64,000 nucleotides of DNA, from assembly GCA_948567375.1 (NCBI GenBank), contig OX419761.1, positions 13,704,501 to 13,768,500 of the forward strand, in the 5' to 3' direction. The first letter of the stretch is position 1, and each line of letters starts with the position of its first letter. The notes beneath the pieces are model-generated. The model was not told the DNA's origin. It saw only the letters and a program-made list of their open reading frames with translations, and did no database searches. Source of the stretch: Lunularia cruciata (lineage: Eukaryota; Streptophyta; Marchantiopsida; Lunulariales; Lunulariaceae). Positions 32,820 to 45,626 of the stretch are shown here, one piece after another. A program made the translations under genes and the position numbers.

Positions 32820-33400
32820 TGAACTAGGATTGGACACCATTTGTAAACCCATAGACCACTTATGTTTTATTTCAAGTGGTGGGGAAAAAGAAGCCTTCCA
32901 TGGTCATCTAATTAAAAATTTCCTAATTGATCACCCATGGGATGGATGAACAAAATTGAAGACTAATTTGACTACATTGAGTTCCAACATAAAGATGTAT
33001 TGTAAAGACTTGTCTTGTCACCTTTTGATCATCCAACATTCATGATCAACCTACTTCAACTACAAATATGGCATATTTTTCAAGAGTGGTTATGGTTACA
33101 ACTAATTTTAACAAAATCTTGCAATAAGTTGAAGAGTGCAATCTTCTTCTTTCCCTTAAACCTTTGGATCTTCCATGATCAACAAAATTGATCATCTCAA
33201 TGTAGAATGGACCTTGATCTTGCATGAAAGTTTGAATTTACAAACCAAAACTTGAAAATGATCATGGTCATTAAGAGCTGAGAAGAGTCAACAGTGACAT
33301 AACATGCTTTATGACAAGGCTACAATTCCATATAAGGGTTACCATCTAGAGCTCTTTCATATATATATGGAATTGTAGCATCCTTCATAAAAGAGCTTTA
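32820..33400. other. No recognisable gene; contains a 16-bp hairpin
   Basis: AT-rich spacer. GCTACAATTCCATATA (33319-33334) and TATATGGAATTGTAGC (33364-33379) form a perfect 16-bp inverted repeat with a 29-bp loop. Nothing else is supportable. Confidence 0.6.
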
Positions 33401-34022
33401 AATGATAACACTTATTTGAGACACCTTCCCATCCAAATAAACCACTACTTTCAAATGATGCCTCTTACATCTTAGACATCCTCAAGTCAAATGAACCTTC
33501 CATCCAAGAGTTCAGGGACAAGAGCATAAGGGAGAGTTACGTTCTAAGAACTGCCAAGGCCCTTTCAACACCTTCCATTGCAACAACGATGATGCATTTG
33601 GCTATTTGGTGGTTTCAGTTTGGAAATTTATGAGAAAGAGGCACCTCCCATAAACCTCTTGTAAGTATTTCCATGGGATCAGATAAATTAATTTTAATCT
33701 ATTTATCAACAAGGCTGTAATAGTTTAGGGTTTAGATTAATTTATAGCCAAATGAAAATTTTGGAACAACTTTTTGGGGCTTATGGTCTATGGGACCTCT
33801 TGTAACTATAAAAGCTTATAGGTTTTGGAAATTGTGACCCATTATCCTTTAAAAGGTTACAAGAGTGCTCTTGCTAAAAAATTAAATTCTCCTTTTAGAG
33901 TCCTATAAAAATCTATGGGTTATTCATAGGCCTCGTGTAAACTTTATTTACAATGACAAATATGTGCTAACTGAAACCTCCTAATATGGCTCTTCAAGAA
34001 TAAAACCACCAAAAATACTTTT

Positions 34023-34043
34023 TGGTGCCATTACTAGAGATAG
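34023..34043 (+). promoter_or_regulatory. tRNA-Asp-type primer-binding site of element E
   Basis: TTTTTGGTGCCATTACTAGAGAT aligns without gaps to the TGGCGCCGTTGCCGGGGAT primer site used by many Athila/Tat elements, with six differences, all transitions expected from decay of methylated cytosine. The following bases AGACTCCTTGG also fit. Confidence 0.75.
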
Positions 34044-34267
34044 ACTCCTTGGAGAGTCTAGAGGTGGAGGAGCCAAGGTAATGAATGTCATCAAGGAACT
34101 TTATACCATGAAATATCTAGTTACCTTGAGAGCAAAGAATGACTAGATGTGAAAAGAAACAAAAAGCTACATGACACTTAGCACAAGAATGAAACCCTCA
34201 AGCTAGAGTATCTCAACTTGAGAGGAAAATAGAACAAGACACTAAGATTGCTATCCAAGGACAGCTT

Positions 34268-36780
34268 TTGGATAGAGAGGAAGTAGGACTCAAGAACATT
34301 GCTCAAGACTTGTTTTCTACTTTCCCAAACTTCATGATTTCACTCTTGACCAACGCTAGTAGTCAAATATCAAGAGCCAAGGACAAAGATGAGAAGGTAC
34401 CACAAGAGCACGGTCAAGAGGATACTCATGGATTGAATCTTTTCTCTATGATGAAAGAGGAAGGGTGTCACCATTGATGCTAGTAGACCTCTTCATCAAA
34501 CTCTTCCAATCAAAGAAGTAGAGCTAGAAGCTTCTATGGAGCACAAGAGTAATCTATCATGTTTGTATGCCTCAAGAGATACAAACATAGATCTATTTGC
34601 ATATAAGATGGAGAAAAAAATCTTTCAGAGTTATGCACCTCATTGAGACTTGTTTGATACCACCCCAAGGCATATATTACTTGATAACTCTAGGCTTCTT
34701 GAAAGCATGGCAAACCATACTCCCTTTGCAAGGCAACACTATCAGAAGTTCAAAGAGAAGGATGTTGAAGAAGATCTCAATAAGTTCATGATTGAGTTTA
34801 AAGCTATATCAATAGCCAACAAGGAAAATGACAATATGGACCAACTTTGAATCTTCCAAAGTCTACTCTTAAAAAAGAAATACGGAATTGGTATACACAA
34901 CTAAGATCTAACAAATGTGCAAGATTGGCCTATAGTCAAAGAACTATTTTAGGATCAATTTTGAGAACTTGACTACAAAGCAAATGTCTCCACTACCCTT
35001 AATAGTTTGGAGTGCAAGAAGAATGAGAAGTTGAGTAACTATATGGAGAGATTCCAAAACCTATTGAGTTGAGTCCTTAAGCAATGTGCTACCTTGGGAT
35101 ACTTGGATGCCCAAGCAATGGCATGGTTCCTAGGAAGATTTCTTGCCAAACTTGGAGTCTTTATGAAAGAACAAGATCATGATACATTGGGCCAAGGCAT
35201 CAATTCTATAGAGCAATATGAATCAACCAAGATAAAACCTATTTGGAGATCATACCAAGTGCAAATCATGAAGAAGCTAATGCAAAGATCAAACCAAAGG
35301 CCAACTTTGTCATGATTAGAGTCACCTAGTACTACCACACTTGCATCACTTTCCTCATAAGATTGAAAAGAGAGCTGGAAGGAAAGGTGAGGTGTTCATA
35401 GATCAAAGATAGACTCCAACTAGAAGACTCATATGCAATTGAGATCGAAGTTAGAGGTACTCATTAGGAGGTTCACTGAATTTAAGGTTCAGATGGTCAT
35501 TGTGAAGGAAATAAGGAAGTTTCCTTTGTACACTTGATCCAATATCTAGTGTACAATCTATGGAAAGTTGGGACATGCTAATATTGAGTGTTTTTCTAAT
35601 CATCCTTCTTCCTCAGTACATCAAATAAAGTGGTTACAAGAGTGGGAAAAGTAGGAGTATTATGTGGAGGAAAAAAATCCTTTGTGATACAAGAAGCTCT
35701 CTTGCACTACCCTAAGCAAAATCTCCCAATTTGTGTGTGCTATAATTGCTGAGCACTTGACCATTGGCCGTCAAATTGTCTATGGCCCCAAATAACACCT
35801 TTGTATAAATTGCGTATCAACTATAGAGCACTAGGGCATGTGACTGTAAATTTTGCTCAACTCCTTGTTCCAAGACAATTAGTGAGATTTGTACCTTTCT
35901 ACTTCCACTCAAAGGTGATTTTGATGTTCATAATGTGAACCTAGATGTGTTGAGACCAAGCAAAGGAACTCTGTTTGATTATGAAGGTTGGCCAATTTTG
36001 GAAGTAAATTGAGTAGCAATGCACTCAAACAAACAACTAGAAAGTAGCACTTCTTCTTTGGAAACCTTGGAATTGTCAAAGCCAAGAAGAAGAAGTACAA
36101 CTGACTAAAAGGGATTTTTTTTGACAAGGAAGTGAAATTAATTGCAAGAGCCAAAGGTAATGGAGAATGCAAGGATGCTTCCACAAAGGCAATTTTGGTT
36201 TTCAAAAGGTTTCTCCTTTGTTGACAAAATCAACTTGGTATTTGGTAGACATTCAAAAGAAAGTGCAAGACTTCTTGAAGGAGGAGAGCTAAGGAAAATG
36301 AACCAAGAAAATTGAAAGGGAGAACTAGAGACATTATTGCCAAATGTACCTCATTGTGACTCAAATTTCAAGCCAATGGCAAGCAAGGTCAAAGCTTTTC
36401 CCCCAAAAAGTCTTGCATTTAAGAAGAGTGGAGTGCAATGTTCAACACCAAAGGCCTTCATCCCAAAGGAAACCATACTCAAGGTAGTTGAGAAGGAAGG
36501 TCCCATGTAGAATGAAGCTTCATCATAAAGAGTTGGACTACAAAAGCAGGGGTGGAGAAAAGCTAACTCTTTACTAGGAGTGTCCTAATATGATATGCTT
36601 GTAAATTTAGGATTCTCCAAGGAAGATATTCTGTCCAAAAAGTTGTGGGAGGATAACAATCTATACAAAAAAAATTTGGTCTTAATAATAGTCCATTGTA
36701 CATAGAAACAAAACCAAACTGACCTACCTACAATCTACAAGATTGGGCTTGAAAACTTGGGGTCTTTGAAAGTGGAAATA
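34268..36780 (+). pseudogene. gag and zinc-knuckle region of element E
   Basis: Fragments: MDREEVGLKNIAQDLFSTFP near 34268; MFDTTPRHILLDNSRLLESM, then HYQKFKEKDVEEDLNKFMIE, at 34650-34850; and YLDAQAMAWFLGRFLAKLGV at 35094. The first knuckle (35550) is CTIYGKLGHANIEC, in which TAT replaces the second Cys codon. The second (35738) is CYNC*ALDHWPSNC, canonical spacing with one stop. The third (35813) keeps only GH. A Lys-rich linker follows (about 35900-36700). All frames are broken. Confidence 0.65.
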
Positions 36781-36893
36781 GAGATAAATTACAAATTCCA
36801 TATTGATAAATTATATACTCCAAAGTTGATAAAGATAAATTACATATTTCATATTGTTACATATTCCCCCAAGGCTAGTTGGTGACATCCTTG

Positions 36894-37239
36894 TTACCAT
36901 GGAAGCTTCAAACTCTTGGATAGCCATTTGTACATTCTAGAGATGAGAACGAGGCTCCCCAGTGGCATCATGAAGAAAATACCCTTTCCAAAGGAGCTTG
37001 TACTCAATATGTTGTTGGTGGCCATGTTGAGAGTGACAACATTCAAGGATACAACCAATTTCATACTCCTCATGATCATTGATAAGGATGGGAGGAGGGA
37101 GGAGTTGGATTTGAGAGGAAAAGGAAGAAAGATTAGAAATAAAAGACTTCAACTTGGAAATGTGAAAGACAAGATGGTTTGCATATGACAAGCAAGGCAA
37201 GTTGATAAGCAACAAGAGAAATAATTTGGGTGATATCAA
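36894..37239 (-). pseudogene. Chromodomain at the pol C-terminus (A3)
   Basis: Open frame 37239-36937 ends in INDHEEYEIGCILE, then HQQHIEYKLLWKGYFLHDAT. E-E-Y-E...I, then E-Y-K-L-L-W-K-G, is the chromodomain core that marks chromoviruses and can steer integration to modified histones. The equivalent in A5 is at 50605-50779 and in A4 at about 42826-42605. Confidence 0.72.
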
Positions 37240-38025
37240 ATAGACCTATTCAATTAGGAGAAAGTTTTTAGACTTAGGTATTAAGTGGGAGGGGTAGGTT
37301 ACTAGAAAAAATCATGACCTTATCACCAAGTTGAAAGGTGAGATAACAACAATGTTGGCCTACGTTTTGTTTTTGATGATTTTGAGCAACAAGGAGATGA
37401 GATTTAGCTTCTTGTAGGGATTGGGATATTATGGTCAAGAAGGTGGAATTATGAGGGACATGACATGGAGGAGCAAGAAGAGAATCTGGAAGAAATGGGT
37501 CTTAGCCAAAATTAAGGAAGAAGAGAGAGAATCTAGTGCTTTCTTGTTTGGAATTATTATAAGCAAACTTAGCAATTGCAATACATTCATCCCAATTGGT
37601 ATGGTGAACATTGAGAAAGGCACAAAGTATATCCTTTAAGGTGCAATTTGCATGTTTGATTTGTCCATCAATTTTGAGGATGATATGACATGGACAAAGC
37701 AAGCTTGGTGCCAAGAAATTGGAAGAATGTTTACAAAAATTTTCCAAATGAATTGAGGATCATGGTCAGAAATGAGTGCACAAGGCATCCATGATACTTG
37801 AAAATATTGTCAAAGTAGATCTGAGCCAATGTTGGAGCATCCACTATATCAAAGGTTGGTGGTAAATGGATTTGCTTATTAAGCTTATCCACAAATATCA
37901 TGATTATTATGTGACTTTGCTTTGCCTTGGGCAAGGATGTGATGAGATCTAAGCTCACATGTTCCCATTGAGCAGCTGGGATATGAAGTGGTTGAAGAAG
38001 TCTACTTGGTTTTTGGTTGTTGGCT

Positions 38026-38189
38026 TGTAACACTCATTTGTGCATATATTTACTATTGTGATATTTAGTTGAATATTACAAGTACTTAGAGAAATATTAT
38101 TTATATAAAGATAAAGATAATTTTACATTAGTCATGATAAGCTAAAGTTATTCATAACTAAGATAGAAGGTACCTTACTTTAGAGGAAG
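38026..38189 (+). repeat. Family B LTR fragment inside A3
   Basis: TGTAACACTCATTTGTGC to TAGAGGAAG matches the first 165 bp of the family B LTR at 19619. It replaces about 290 bp of the A3 integrase region, judging by alignment to A2 (3605-3895), so insertion was followed by deletion, or the two arose together by illegitimate repair. Confidence 0.85.
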
Positions 38190-38578
38190 TCCGAAACTCA
38201 ATTTGGACCTTTGAGTCAATTGATATTGTTGTACTCGTCATTGTGATGAGAAGAAGAGACTTCATATTAGGTCCATTGTGATAGGAGACTAGGGATGACA
38301 TAGAACCTATTGGGTTTGTACTCAAGTTTGAATTCAAACAACTATAATTGTTCCTCTCATCAATGATGTCTACTTGTCATGTGCTCCAAATGTAAAGTCT
38401 ATAACAAGGGTTTGTGATTGGTTCACATGATCACTTGTCTTTCCAAGAGATAATGCCTCCACACCTTAGTGGTATATACCATTGATAGTTTTTCTTGATC
38501 TTGAGCAAATGAATTTTTTTCCATGGTATTTTTTTGGCAAGACACAAAGGCAATGGGATGTAACTCATTTGGAAATTC

Positions 38579-39070
38579 CTACATAGATCCAATGGCAAAG
38601 TTAGAAGCATCAAAATCAACCACATAAGGTAGTTGAGTATCATATGGTTGAAGAATGGATCTTGAAGACACCATATGTTTAAGCTTTTGGAATGCTTCTT
38701 TGTGCTTGGTGGTCCACTGAAAGCTTGAGGTCTTCTCTAAGATATTGGTCAATGGTGTAGGCACATGAGCATAATAGTGGATGAACCATTGGTAAAATCC
38801 TACCAATCCATTAAATGTCCATACTTTTATGATATCTTCAAAAGTAGACCAATCATTAATAGCTTGATTTTCTCCTCTTCCATCTTGATCTCCTCTGATG
38901 AGATCTTGTGACCCAAGAAGATAACTTCCTTTTGCCAAAAGGTACACTTTGACTTCTTGTAGCAAAATTTCCACCAACATAGGACTTAGGACTTCTTGCA
39001 TGTGATTTGCTTGTGCTACCTCCATCTTGCTATAGATTAAAATACCATCTAAGAACACTACAAATACCAA
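38579..39070 (-). pseudogene. RT thumb to RNase H segment (A3)
   Basis: 163 open codons: VFVVFLDGILIYSKMEV (catalytic FLDD mutated to FLDG), SYLLGSQDLIRGDQDGRGE, FNGLVGFYQWFIHYYAHVPT, KHKEAFQKLKHMVSS and YVVDFDASNFAIG (start of RNase H). It is well preserved in frame but catalytically dead because the second Asp is Gly. Confidence 0.85.
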
Positions 39071-41347
39071 TCCAATAGCCCATCCAACATCTAATGTATA
39101 TAATTCATTAAGATTGCTAGAGAATTAATGAGCCCAAAAGGTAGAACTCTCCATCCACAATGACCATACTTGTGAAAAAGGTAGTCTTTTGCACATCCTC
39201 TCTATCAATGAGATCTGCCCATAGTCACTTTGGAGATCCAAATTGGAAATATCATGCTCCACTCAATTGATCTAGCAAGTTATTATTTCAAGGCAAGGGA
39301 TATTCATTCTTCCCTATTTGAAGACATGGTAATCAATATAGAAGCAAAGTATCCATCCTTCTTTAGAACAAATAGTATTGGTGCTCTCCTAAGGAGACAT
39401 ACTATGTTGTATGAAATCCTTCTCCAAAAACTCTATCAACATTGTTTGAAGCTCATTTAACTCTTTGATGAGAGTAGATAGATTGGTCTATTCACTAGAG
39501 TACTTTCTGGCAATAACTCAATCTTGAAGGGCATACCATGATTGGATAGTAATCCCTCTAGAAGATAATTCAAAAATACATATATCAACTCCTGAACTAT
39601 TTGATCAACCATTGCTTGATGAGGCTTCTAGCCCTCCTCAAATTCTCTATGCATAATCGGCTTGATCCACATAGTAAAAATAGGCTTATTTTCCTCCAAA
39701 GTTGGCTCTATGGCTGCTTATTGACAAACTTCCTATCTTGCAACTAACTATTCTTAGGTGTCTTACTCAAAGATGCCATGCAACCTAATCAATAATTCAT
39801 ACCTTGGTGTTGTACTTGAATTTGTCATCGGGCCAATGAAATTGAATCTTATGATAGTCAAGCCAAGGTTAACCTAGAATAATATTATAGTGTAGAGGTA
39901 CCACTACAAATCTCATATACTCCAAATACTATTCTAAATCTTGAATGCAATAAGATATGAGCTATGGAATGCAAAACCTTTCTACCATCTACCATCATTT
40001 TCTACTTCTAATTATTGGCTTGATAGGAATACTTAATTCCTTTGCTAATTGTATGGACATGTCATAATCTGAACTTCCAAAGTCAACCAAAATCCTACAA
40101 CCACAATCAGATATCATAGTTTGCAAGTGAACAAACTTATATAGATCAAGGCTTCAATCCATTAGAACTTATCAAGTTCCTAGTAGGTGGCTTGAGTTCT
40201 CATATTGGGATTCCTCATTTCTCTGATTATCACATTCCACAAACTCCATTTGAGTGATTTGTTGGGGTCGTCTATTCTTGAGTAGACATTCAATAATGCA
40301 ATTCTCAATTTGATAACAATAAGAGCAACCACCATTTTTTCACAACCTTCCCTATCTATTGGACCAAGTGGTTTCCATTGAATGACATATATCTTCATTG
40401 GTATCGGCTCTTCTACCGATGTGTAGGGTATGGGCAAGTTTTGTGGAGGTCAAGATCAAGACTAAGTTGTTGCAACCAAGGAATCAAAGCACTCAACCAA
40501 CTGCATAGCTTCCTCCAAGTGTTTGGGCTCTTGCATGGTCACTTCCAGTTTGGTGTATGACTTCAAGCCCCTCACAAATCAATCCAAAGCTTCACTTTCT
40601 AATATATTTAGAATTTTCATTATGGTGTTCTGGAATTGAGTGATGTAGCTTCTTATAGAACCAATCTACCTCAATTTTGCCAATCTATCTTAAGTGGCTT
40701 ATGTGGTATTTATAGCTTGGAATTTCCCAATTATTGCACTTTGAATTCTTCCCATGTTGAGATTGGTGCAACAAACTACCATTCAGCTTGCTCTACTTGG
40801 AATTGCCACCATAGTTTTGCCACTCCATCCAATTGGCTTGAAGCTAGGAGAATCTATCTTTGTTCATCTTGACAATTTGTAGCTTCAAAATAACATTCAC
40901 AATCAAACACAAAATTCTTCATTGCGCTTGGGAGGTTCTTGCATTTAAATACTTTGCATTTCAAAAATGGTGCTCTCTCTATATGCTCTTGTTGTTGATG
41001 ATCTTGTTCTTCCAACAATCAAATAAGGTGTTTGTTTTTTTTGCTACATAAAAATGATAACTTTGAGCATTGCCACCATCATTACTATTCTATCAAACTA
41101 CCTATAATTTATCTAAGTTAACATGGAGATGCAAAAAATCCATTATTCTCTATAAGTTACAATCATAAGTACCAAGGGTTCATCAAACAAGGTGATTTTA
41201 TGCAAAAAATTGTGCCCAAAGTGTGAGATGATGAATTGTGTAAAATGATGCTTGGATAATATATGGAAAAAAAAATCCCAATATTTTGGAAAAGATTGAT
41301 TTGGTGGTCTATAAGATCCATCCATCCCATTCTTTCTCTAAGACTAA

Positions 41348-41831
41348 TGTAAAATACCAAGGAGAGAAATAGAAAAATGGAAGATCAAAGTGAAAAATCA
41401 CATTGGGACTCTTGAATGAAAGAAACTTTGAATGCCTAGCATGAGCTTGGGCCTTGGTATTTATAAGGAATATACAAGGCTCTTGAGAAGCTTCCTAAAA
41501 GTTACTTTCTTAGAGTACAAGCCAAGCTAACTAGGAAGCTTCTTGAGAAGCTTCATTCTAGAAGATACCTACTTTGTATGCAAGCTAAGCTAGTCAAGAA
41601 GCTTCCAAATAAGCTTTCTTCTATCTGGCATGCAAGCTAAGCTAGCCAGTAAGCTTCCCAAGAAGCTTCCTTGTAGAAGTCACTACTTGGCATGCACATT
41701 ACCCAATAGTTAGAAGGTGCCAAGTAGCTTCCTATATGCTTCTAGAATATTCTTATAATTGTTGGCTAATTTAGACGATTTGCTACTTTGTTAGTTTTGA
41801 CTAACTCATTTGTAAACTCCATCTTGTTACA
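41348..41831 (-). repeat. 5' LTR of A3
   Basis: 484 bp, TGTAACAAGATGGAG...TTTACA on the minus strand, longer than the other family A LTRs because of extra AAGCTTCC blocks. It carries TTCtaGAAtaTTC at 41740-41752 and a TATTTATAA box near 41457. Confidence 0.87.
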
Positions 41832-42138
41832 AAATGGTGATTCATGAGGAATATCAAGTCTATATGACCTTGTTCAAGGACTATCAAGACATCTTATCTT
41901 GGAATATCAAAGAGATGCTTGGTATACCTCAAAAATTTGGTGAACATTGGATTGACTTGGAAGATAGAGTGGTGCTTATCAGACAATGTTAGTACCAATT
42001 TAATCCAAATTATTTGTTATTTTTGAATGAAGAGATTGGAAAATACCCATGGGTTGGTATTATTTTCCCAATACTTAACAATAGAAAGGTATCCCCAATC
42101 ATGGTAATACTCAAAAAAGAAGATTTGTAAGATCAAAG
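41832..42138 (+). pseudogene. RT N-terminal fragment of element E
   Basis: About 100 codons between A3 and A4: YQVYMTLFKDYQDILSWNIK, EMLGIPQKFGEHWIDLEDRV, YQFNPNYLLFLNEEIGKY and IIFPILNNRKVSPIMVILKK. This is the region just before and into gypsy RT. It is of a different lineage from family A and suits the Athila/Tat-type element whose gag lies at 34-36.8 kb. It continues element E across the A3 insertion. Confidence 0.78.
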
Positions 42139-42579
42139 TGTAAAAGACCAAGGATAAAACTAGGAGAATGGAAGGTCACATTAGAAACACTCAAGTGAAG
42201 GAAACTCCAAATGCCTAGCATGAGCTTGGGCTTTGGTATTTATAACAAAGCAACACAAGGCTCTTGAGAAGTTTCCAAGGAAGTTTCTCTCTCAAACTTG
42301 CTTTCTTGGAGTGCAAGCTAAATTACCCAAGAAGCTACCAAGGAAGCTTCCTTCTATAAGCTACTTAGCTAACATACAAGCTAAGCTAGCCATTTACTTC
42401 ATATGCAAGTTGCTTGATCCTTGGAAAGTACTAAGAAGCTTCCAAAGTGCTTCTAGAATATTTGACAAAGAAATTTTCTAGATGTTTCTAGAATATTCTT
42501 AGAACTCTTAACGATATTTGGCTTATTTTACTAACTTATTAGCCTCTACTTACTCATTTTCTAACTCTATAGTATTACA
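42139..42579 (-). repeat. 3' LTR of A4
   Basis: 441 bp, TGTAATACTATAG...CTTTTACA on the minus strand, immediately followed on the plus-strand right side by TTCCCCATCACTAATTGG, the complement of the polypurine tract. Alternating GAA/TTC blocks are present but more eroded (CTTCTAGAATATTT). Confidence 0.88.
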
Positions 42580-43403
42580 TTCCCCATCACTAATTGGTGA
42601 CATTCTAATTTCCATGGAATCTTTGGACTCTTGGATGCCCATTTGTGCACCTGGAGATCAGAAAAGGGATCCCATGTGGCATCAAGAAGAGGATACCCTT
42701 TCCAAAGACCTTATATTCCTTGTATTGTTGGCAACTACATTGGATATTGTGATGTGCAAGTATATGATCAACTTTACATTCCTCATGGTCAATGATAAGG
42801 ATGGGAAGAGGAGAGGTTGGATACAAGTAGAAAGGGAATATGGATTTGAAACAAAGGGTTTTAACTTTGAAACATGGAAGACAAGATGGATCTATATATA
42901 ACTAGGCAAGGAAAGCTGATATGCAACATGAGAAATGATCAGTGTAATGTCAAATAGACCTATCCAATTAGAAGAAAATTTACAACCTTAGATATCAAGC
43001 AAGAGAGGAAGGTTATTGGAAGAAAAATTGACCTTATCACCTAGTTGAAAGATGAGATCATGATGATGTCAATCAAAATATTTTTTGCTAATTTTGAGCA
43101 ACAAAAAGATAAGACTTGCCTTAGTGTAAGGATTTAGATAATTTTGACAAGAAAATGCAAGTATGAAGAAAATATAAGAGAGAGAGAGAAGGGAATTTGG
43201 AACAAGTGGACCTTGCCCAAAATTGGGATGTGATAAGGTCAAGATTGAGCATGTTATTATTAAGCAATTAGAATGGGAAGTGGTTGAAATAGTCCATCCA
43301 ATTTCTAGTTGCTAATCTTGTTGCATTGGCAACTGACAAGATCAAATAAACTCTCAAACTTCTTGTGCCATGTTGGGCCACCACCATTGACATTGGAGGG
43401 CAC

Positions 43404-45010
43404 TTAAGGTTTTTTCCACACCCAAATGAGAAGCGATTGATAAGTCATGGGTTTCTTGAAACTGCATAAATAAGAGGTCATCCAAGTTGGAATATAGATT
43501 TGGTTCTCACAATATAGAAGGACCTGTTTGAAGGAAAAAGTGTTGTTCTCCTTTTTGTGTATTGCAAGACAAATTTGCACCAAATAAAAGAAGGGGTCTT
43601 GTTGTAAAGTAGTCTTGAACTCTATGTGTACCTTTGAGTCAAGTGACATCATGTTTGTTGCTACTATCGTGGGAGATTCAAGAAGAACCTTCAAATCAAA
43701 ATGTTGTGATAGGCCATTGGGAATGACATGGAACATGTGAGGTTTGTACTTGAGTTTGACGTAAGAAAAATACTCTTCATGTGCTCCAAATATAAGGTCT
43801 ATAATAAAGGTTTATGAATGGTTTGCATGGTCACTTGTTTCTCCCAAGAGATAATGTCTCCATATTTTTGTGACATATATCATTGTTAGTTGTTCTTGAT
43901 CTCAAGAAAAATAATTCCTTTTGTTATGTTTAGTTGGCAAGAAACAAAGGCAATGGTATCTAAGCCATTTGGAAATTCTTGTTGTAACACCATTCCAATG
44001 GCAAAGTTAGAAGTATCAAAATCAACCATACAAGATATTTGAGAATCATATGGTTGGAGGATGGGTCATGAAGACACTATATTCTTCAATTTTTTGAATG
44101 CTTCTTTGTGCTTTGTGGTCCACCTAAAGCTTGACATCTTCCCCAAGAGATCAATCAACAAGGTGATTAGATGAGCATAACAATGGATGAACCATGGGTA
44201 GAAACTTGCCCATCCATTAAATTCCCAAACTTTTGTGGCATTCTTAGGAGTAGACCAATTAGTAATAGCCTTGATTTTCTCTTTTTCCATCTTGATCTCC
44301 TCCATTAGACCTTATGACCCAAGAAAGTAACCTTCTTTTGCCAAAAAGCACACTTTGACTCCTTGGTATAACACTTCCATTGACATAGGCATTGTAAGAC
44401 TTCTTGTATATAATTCATGTGCTGTGCTTCCATATTATTATAAATTAAAGTATTATATCAAGAACAACACCATGTATCTATCCAATAACACTCTAGCATG
44501 TGATGCATTTGGTCCATGAAATTACGAAAGCATGAGTGAGCTTAAAAGGTAAAACTCTTAATTCAAAATACCTCTACCTTGTGCAAAATGTAGTCTTTGC
44601 ACATCCTTCCAGTCAATGGAAATCTAACAGTAGCCACTTCAAAGATCCAACTTTGAGAAGTATTTTGTTCCGGTTAACTGATCCAACAAGTCATTAATTC
44701 AAGGCAAAGGATACACATTATTGAAGGGTTTCTTTATTAAGGCCTTGATAATCAATAAAAAATTGAATCACTCCATCCTTCTTTGGTACAAAAGGTATTG
44801 TTGTTCCCTATGGAGATATAATATGTTGTATGAAATCCTTCTCCAACAACTTGGTAAATGTTGTTTGAAGTTCCTCTAACTCCTTTAGTGAGAGCTAGTG
44901 GATTGCTTTGCTCATGAGAATACTACCTAATCAATAGCTCAATCTTGAAATGCATACCTTGATCAAAGAGGAATCTCTTTGGAAGGTCATCTAGAAATAA
45001 GTCTATTCAA
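43404..45010 (-). pseudogene. Pol fragments of A4 (RT, RNase H, integrase)
   Basis: Recognisable pieces: 43736-43404 (DSKVHIEFKTTLQQDPFF, then NTFSFKQVLLYCENQIYIP, the integrase N-terminal side), 44305-44066 (KIKAITNWSTPKNATKVWEF, then ASFYPWFIHCYAHL, RT thumb) and the RT palm at about 44560-44900, very broken. The FLDD box region (about 44440-44480) is unreadable. Confidence 0.7.
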
Positions 45011-45621
45011 ACGCTTGAACTATTTGATCAACCATTGGCTTCTAATCCTCATTAGAGTCTCCAACAAGTTTACAATAAGTTCAATCCACATTGCAAAGAT
45101 AAGGATATTTTCATCTAAAGCTTGCTCCATAGCTATATATTGATAAAATTCCCATCTTAGGATTGACTATTTTAAAGGTGTCTTACTCAAAGATGCCAAA
45201 AAACCTAACTAGTAAATCTTACTTTATTAGTGTACTTGAATTTTTCATTGGGCCCAATCAAATTGAAATTTATGACATTCAAGCCAAAGAAGACCTATAG
45301 AGATATCATAGTGTCAGGAGATGACTACAAATCTCATGTACTTGGTTTCATTTTTGATCTTGAATGTAATGGATTTGAGGTTTGGAATGTAGAACCCATT
45401 CTACCATTTGCTATTATCAATTTCTACTTGGAGTTGGCTTTATATGAATGCTTAACTCCTTTTCTAATTGCATGGACATGCAATTCTTAAAACTTCTAAA
45501 ATTAACCAAAATTTTATAACCAAGACTGGATATTATACCTTGCAAGTGAATCAAACTTGCATAGGTACAACCTTCAATCTTGTTGGAACTAATCAAGTTC
45601 TTAGTAAATGGCTCAATATAT

Positions 45622-45626
45622 CCTAT
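45622..45626 (+). repeat. Target duplication CCTAT, left of A5
   Basis: CCTAT directly precedes the A5 LTR and is repeated exactly at 51242-51246, directly after the other LTR. Removing A5 and one copy rejoins A4 between protease and gag in register with A2. Confidence 0.93.

Larger units (their letters stand above)
33401..36849 (+). mobile_element. Ty3/gypsy element E (Athila/Tat-type primer site), 5' part
   Basis: A gypsy element distinct from families A and B. An LTR-like leader (about 33401-34018) is followed by a primer site at 34025-34043, TGGTGCCATTACTAGAGAT. This differs from the tRNA-Asp primer site TGGCGCCGTTGCCGGGGAT only by C-to-T/G-to-A changes. The gag region then runs from about 34200 to 36700, with three zinc knuckles (35550-35591, 35738-35779, 35813-35854). 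The element is interrupted by A3 at about 36850 and reappears as an RT fragment at 41832-42138. The start of the LTR is not defined. Confidence 0.72.
36850..41831 (-). mobile_element. Ty3/gypsy chromovirus A3, inserted in element E
   Basis: Minus-strand family A copy. 5' LTR 41831-41348 (484 bp), eroded primer site about 41347-41335, gag about 41000-40250, protease about 40150-39800, a single 60-bp linker unit (about 39760-39690), RT/RNase H 39500-38340, integrase and chromodomain 38300-36890, polypurine tract near 36875-36862. Only 12 bp of the 3' LTR survive (36861-36850). A family B LTR fragment (38026-38189) replaces about 290 bp of integrase. The neighbour on both sides is element E. Confidence 0.87.

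Noticed and set aside
36782-36860. Two GATAAATTACA..CATATTG segments about 50 bp apart as a minisatellite
   Set aside because: Only two diverged units in very AT-rich sequence; the second overlaps the A3 LTR remnant.
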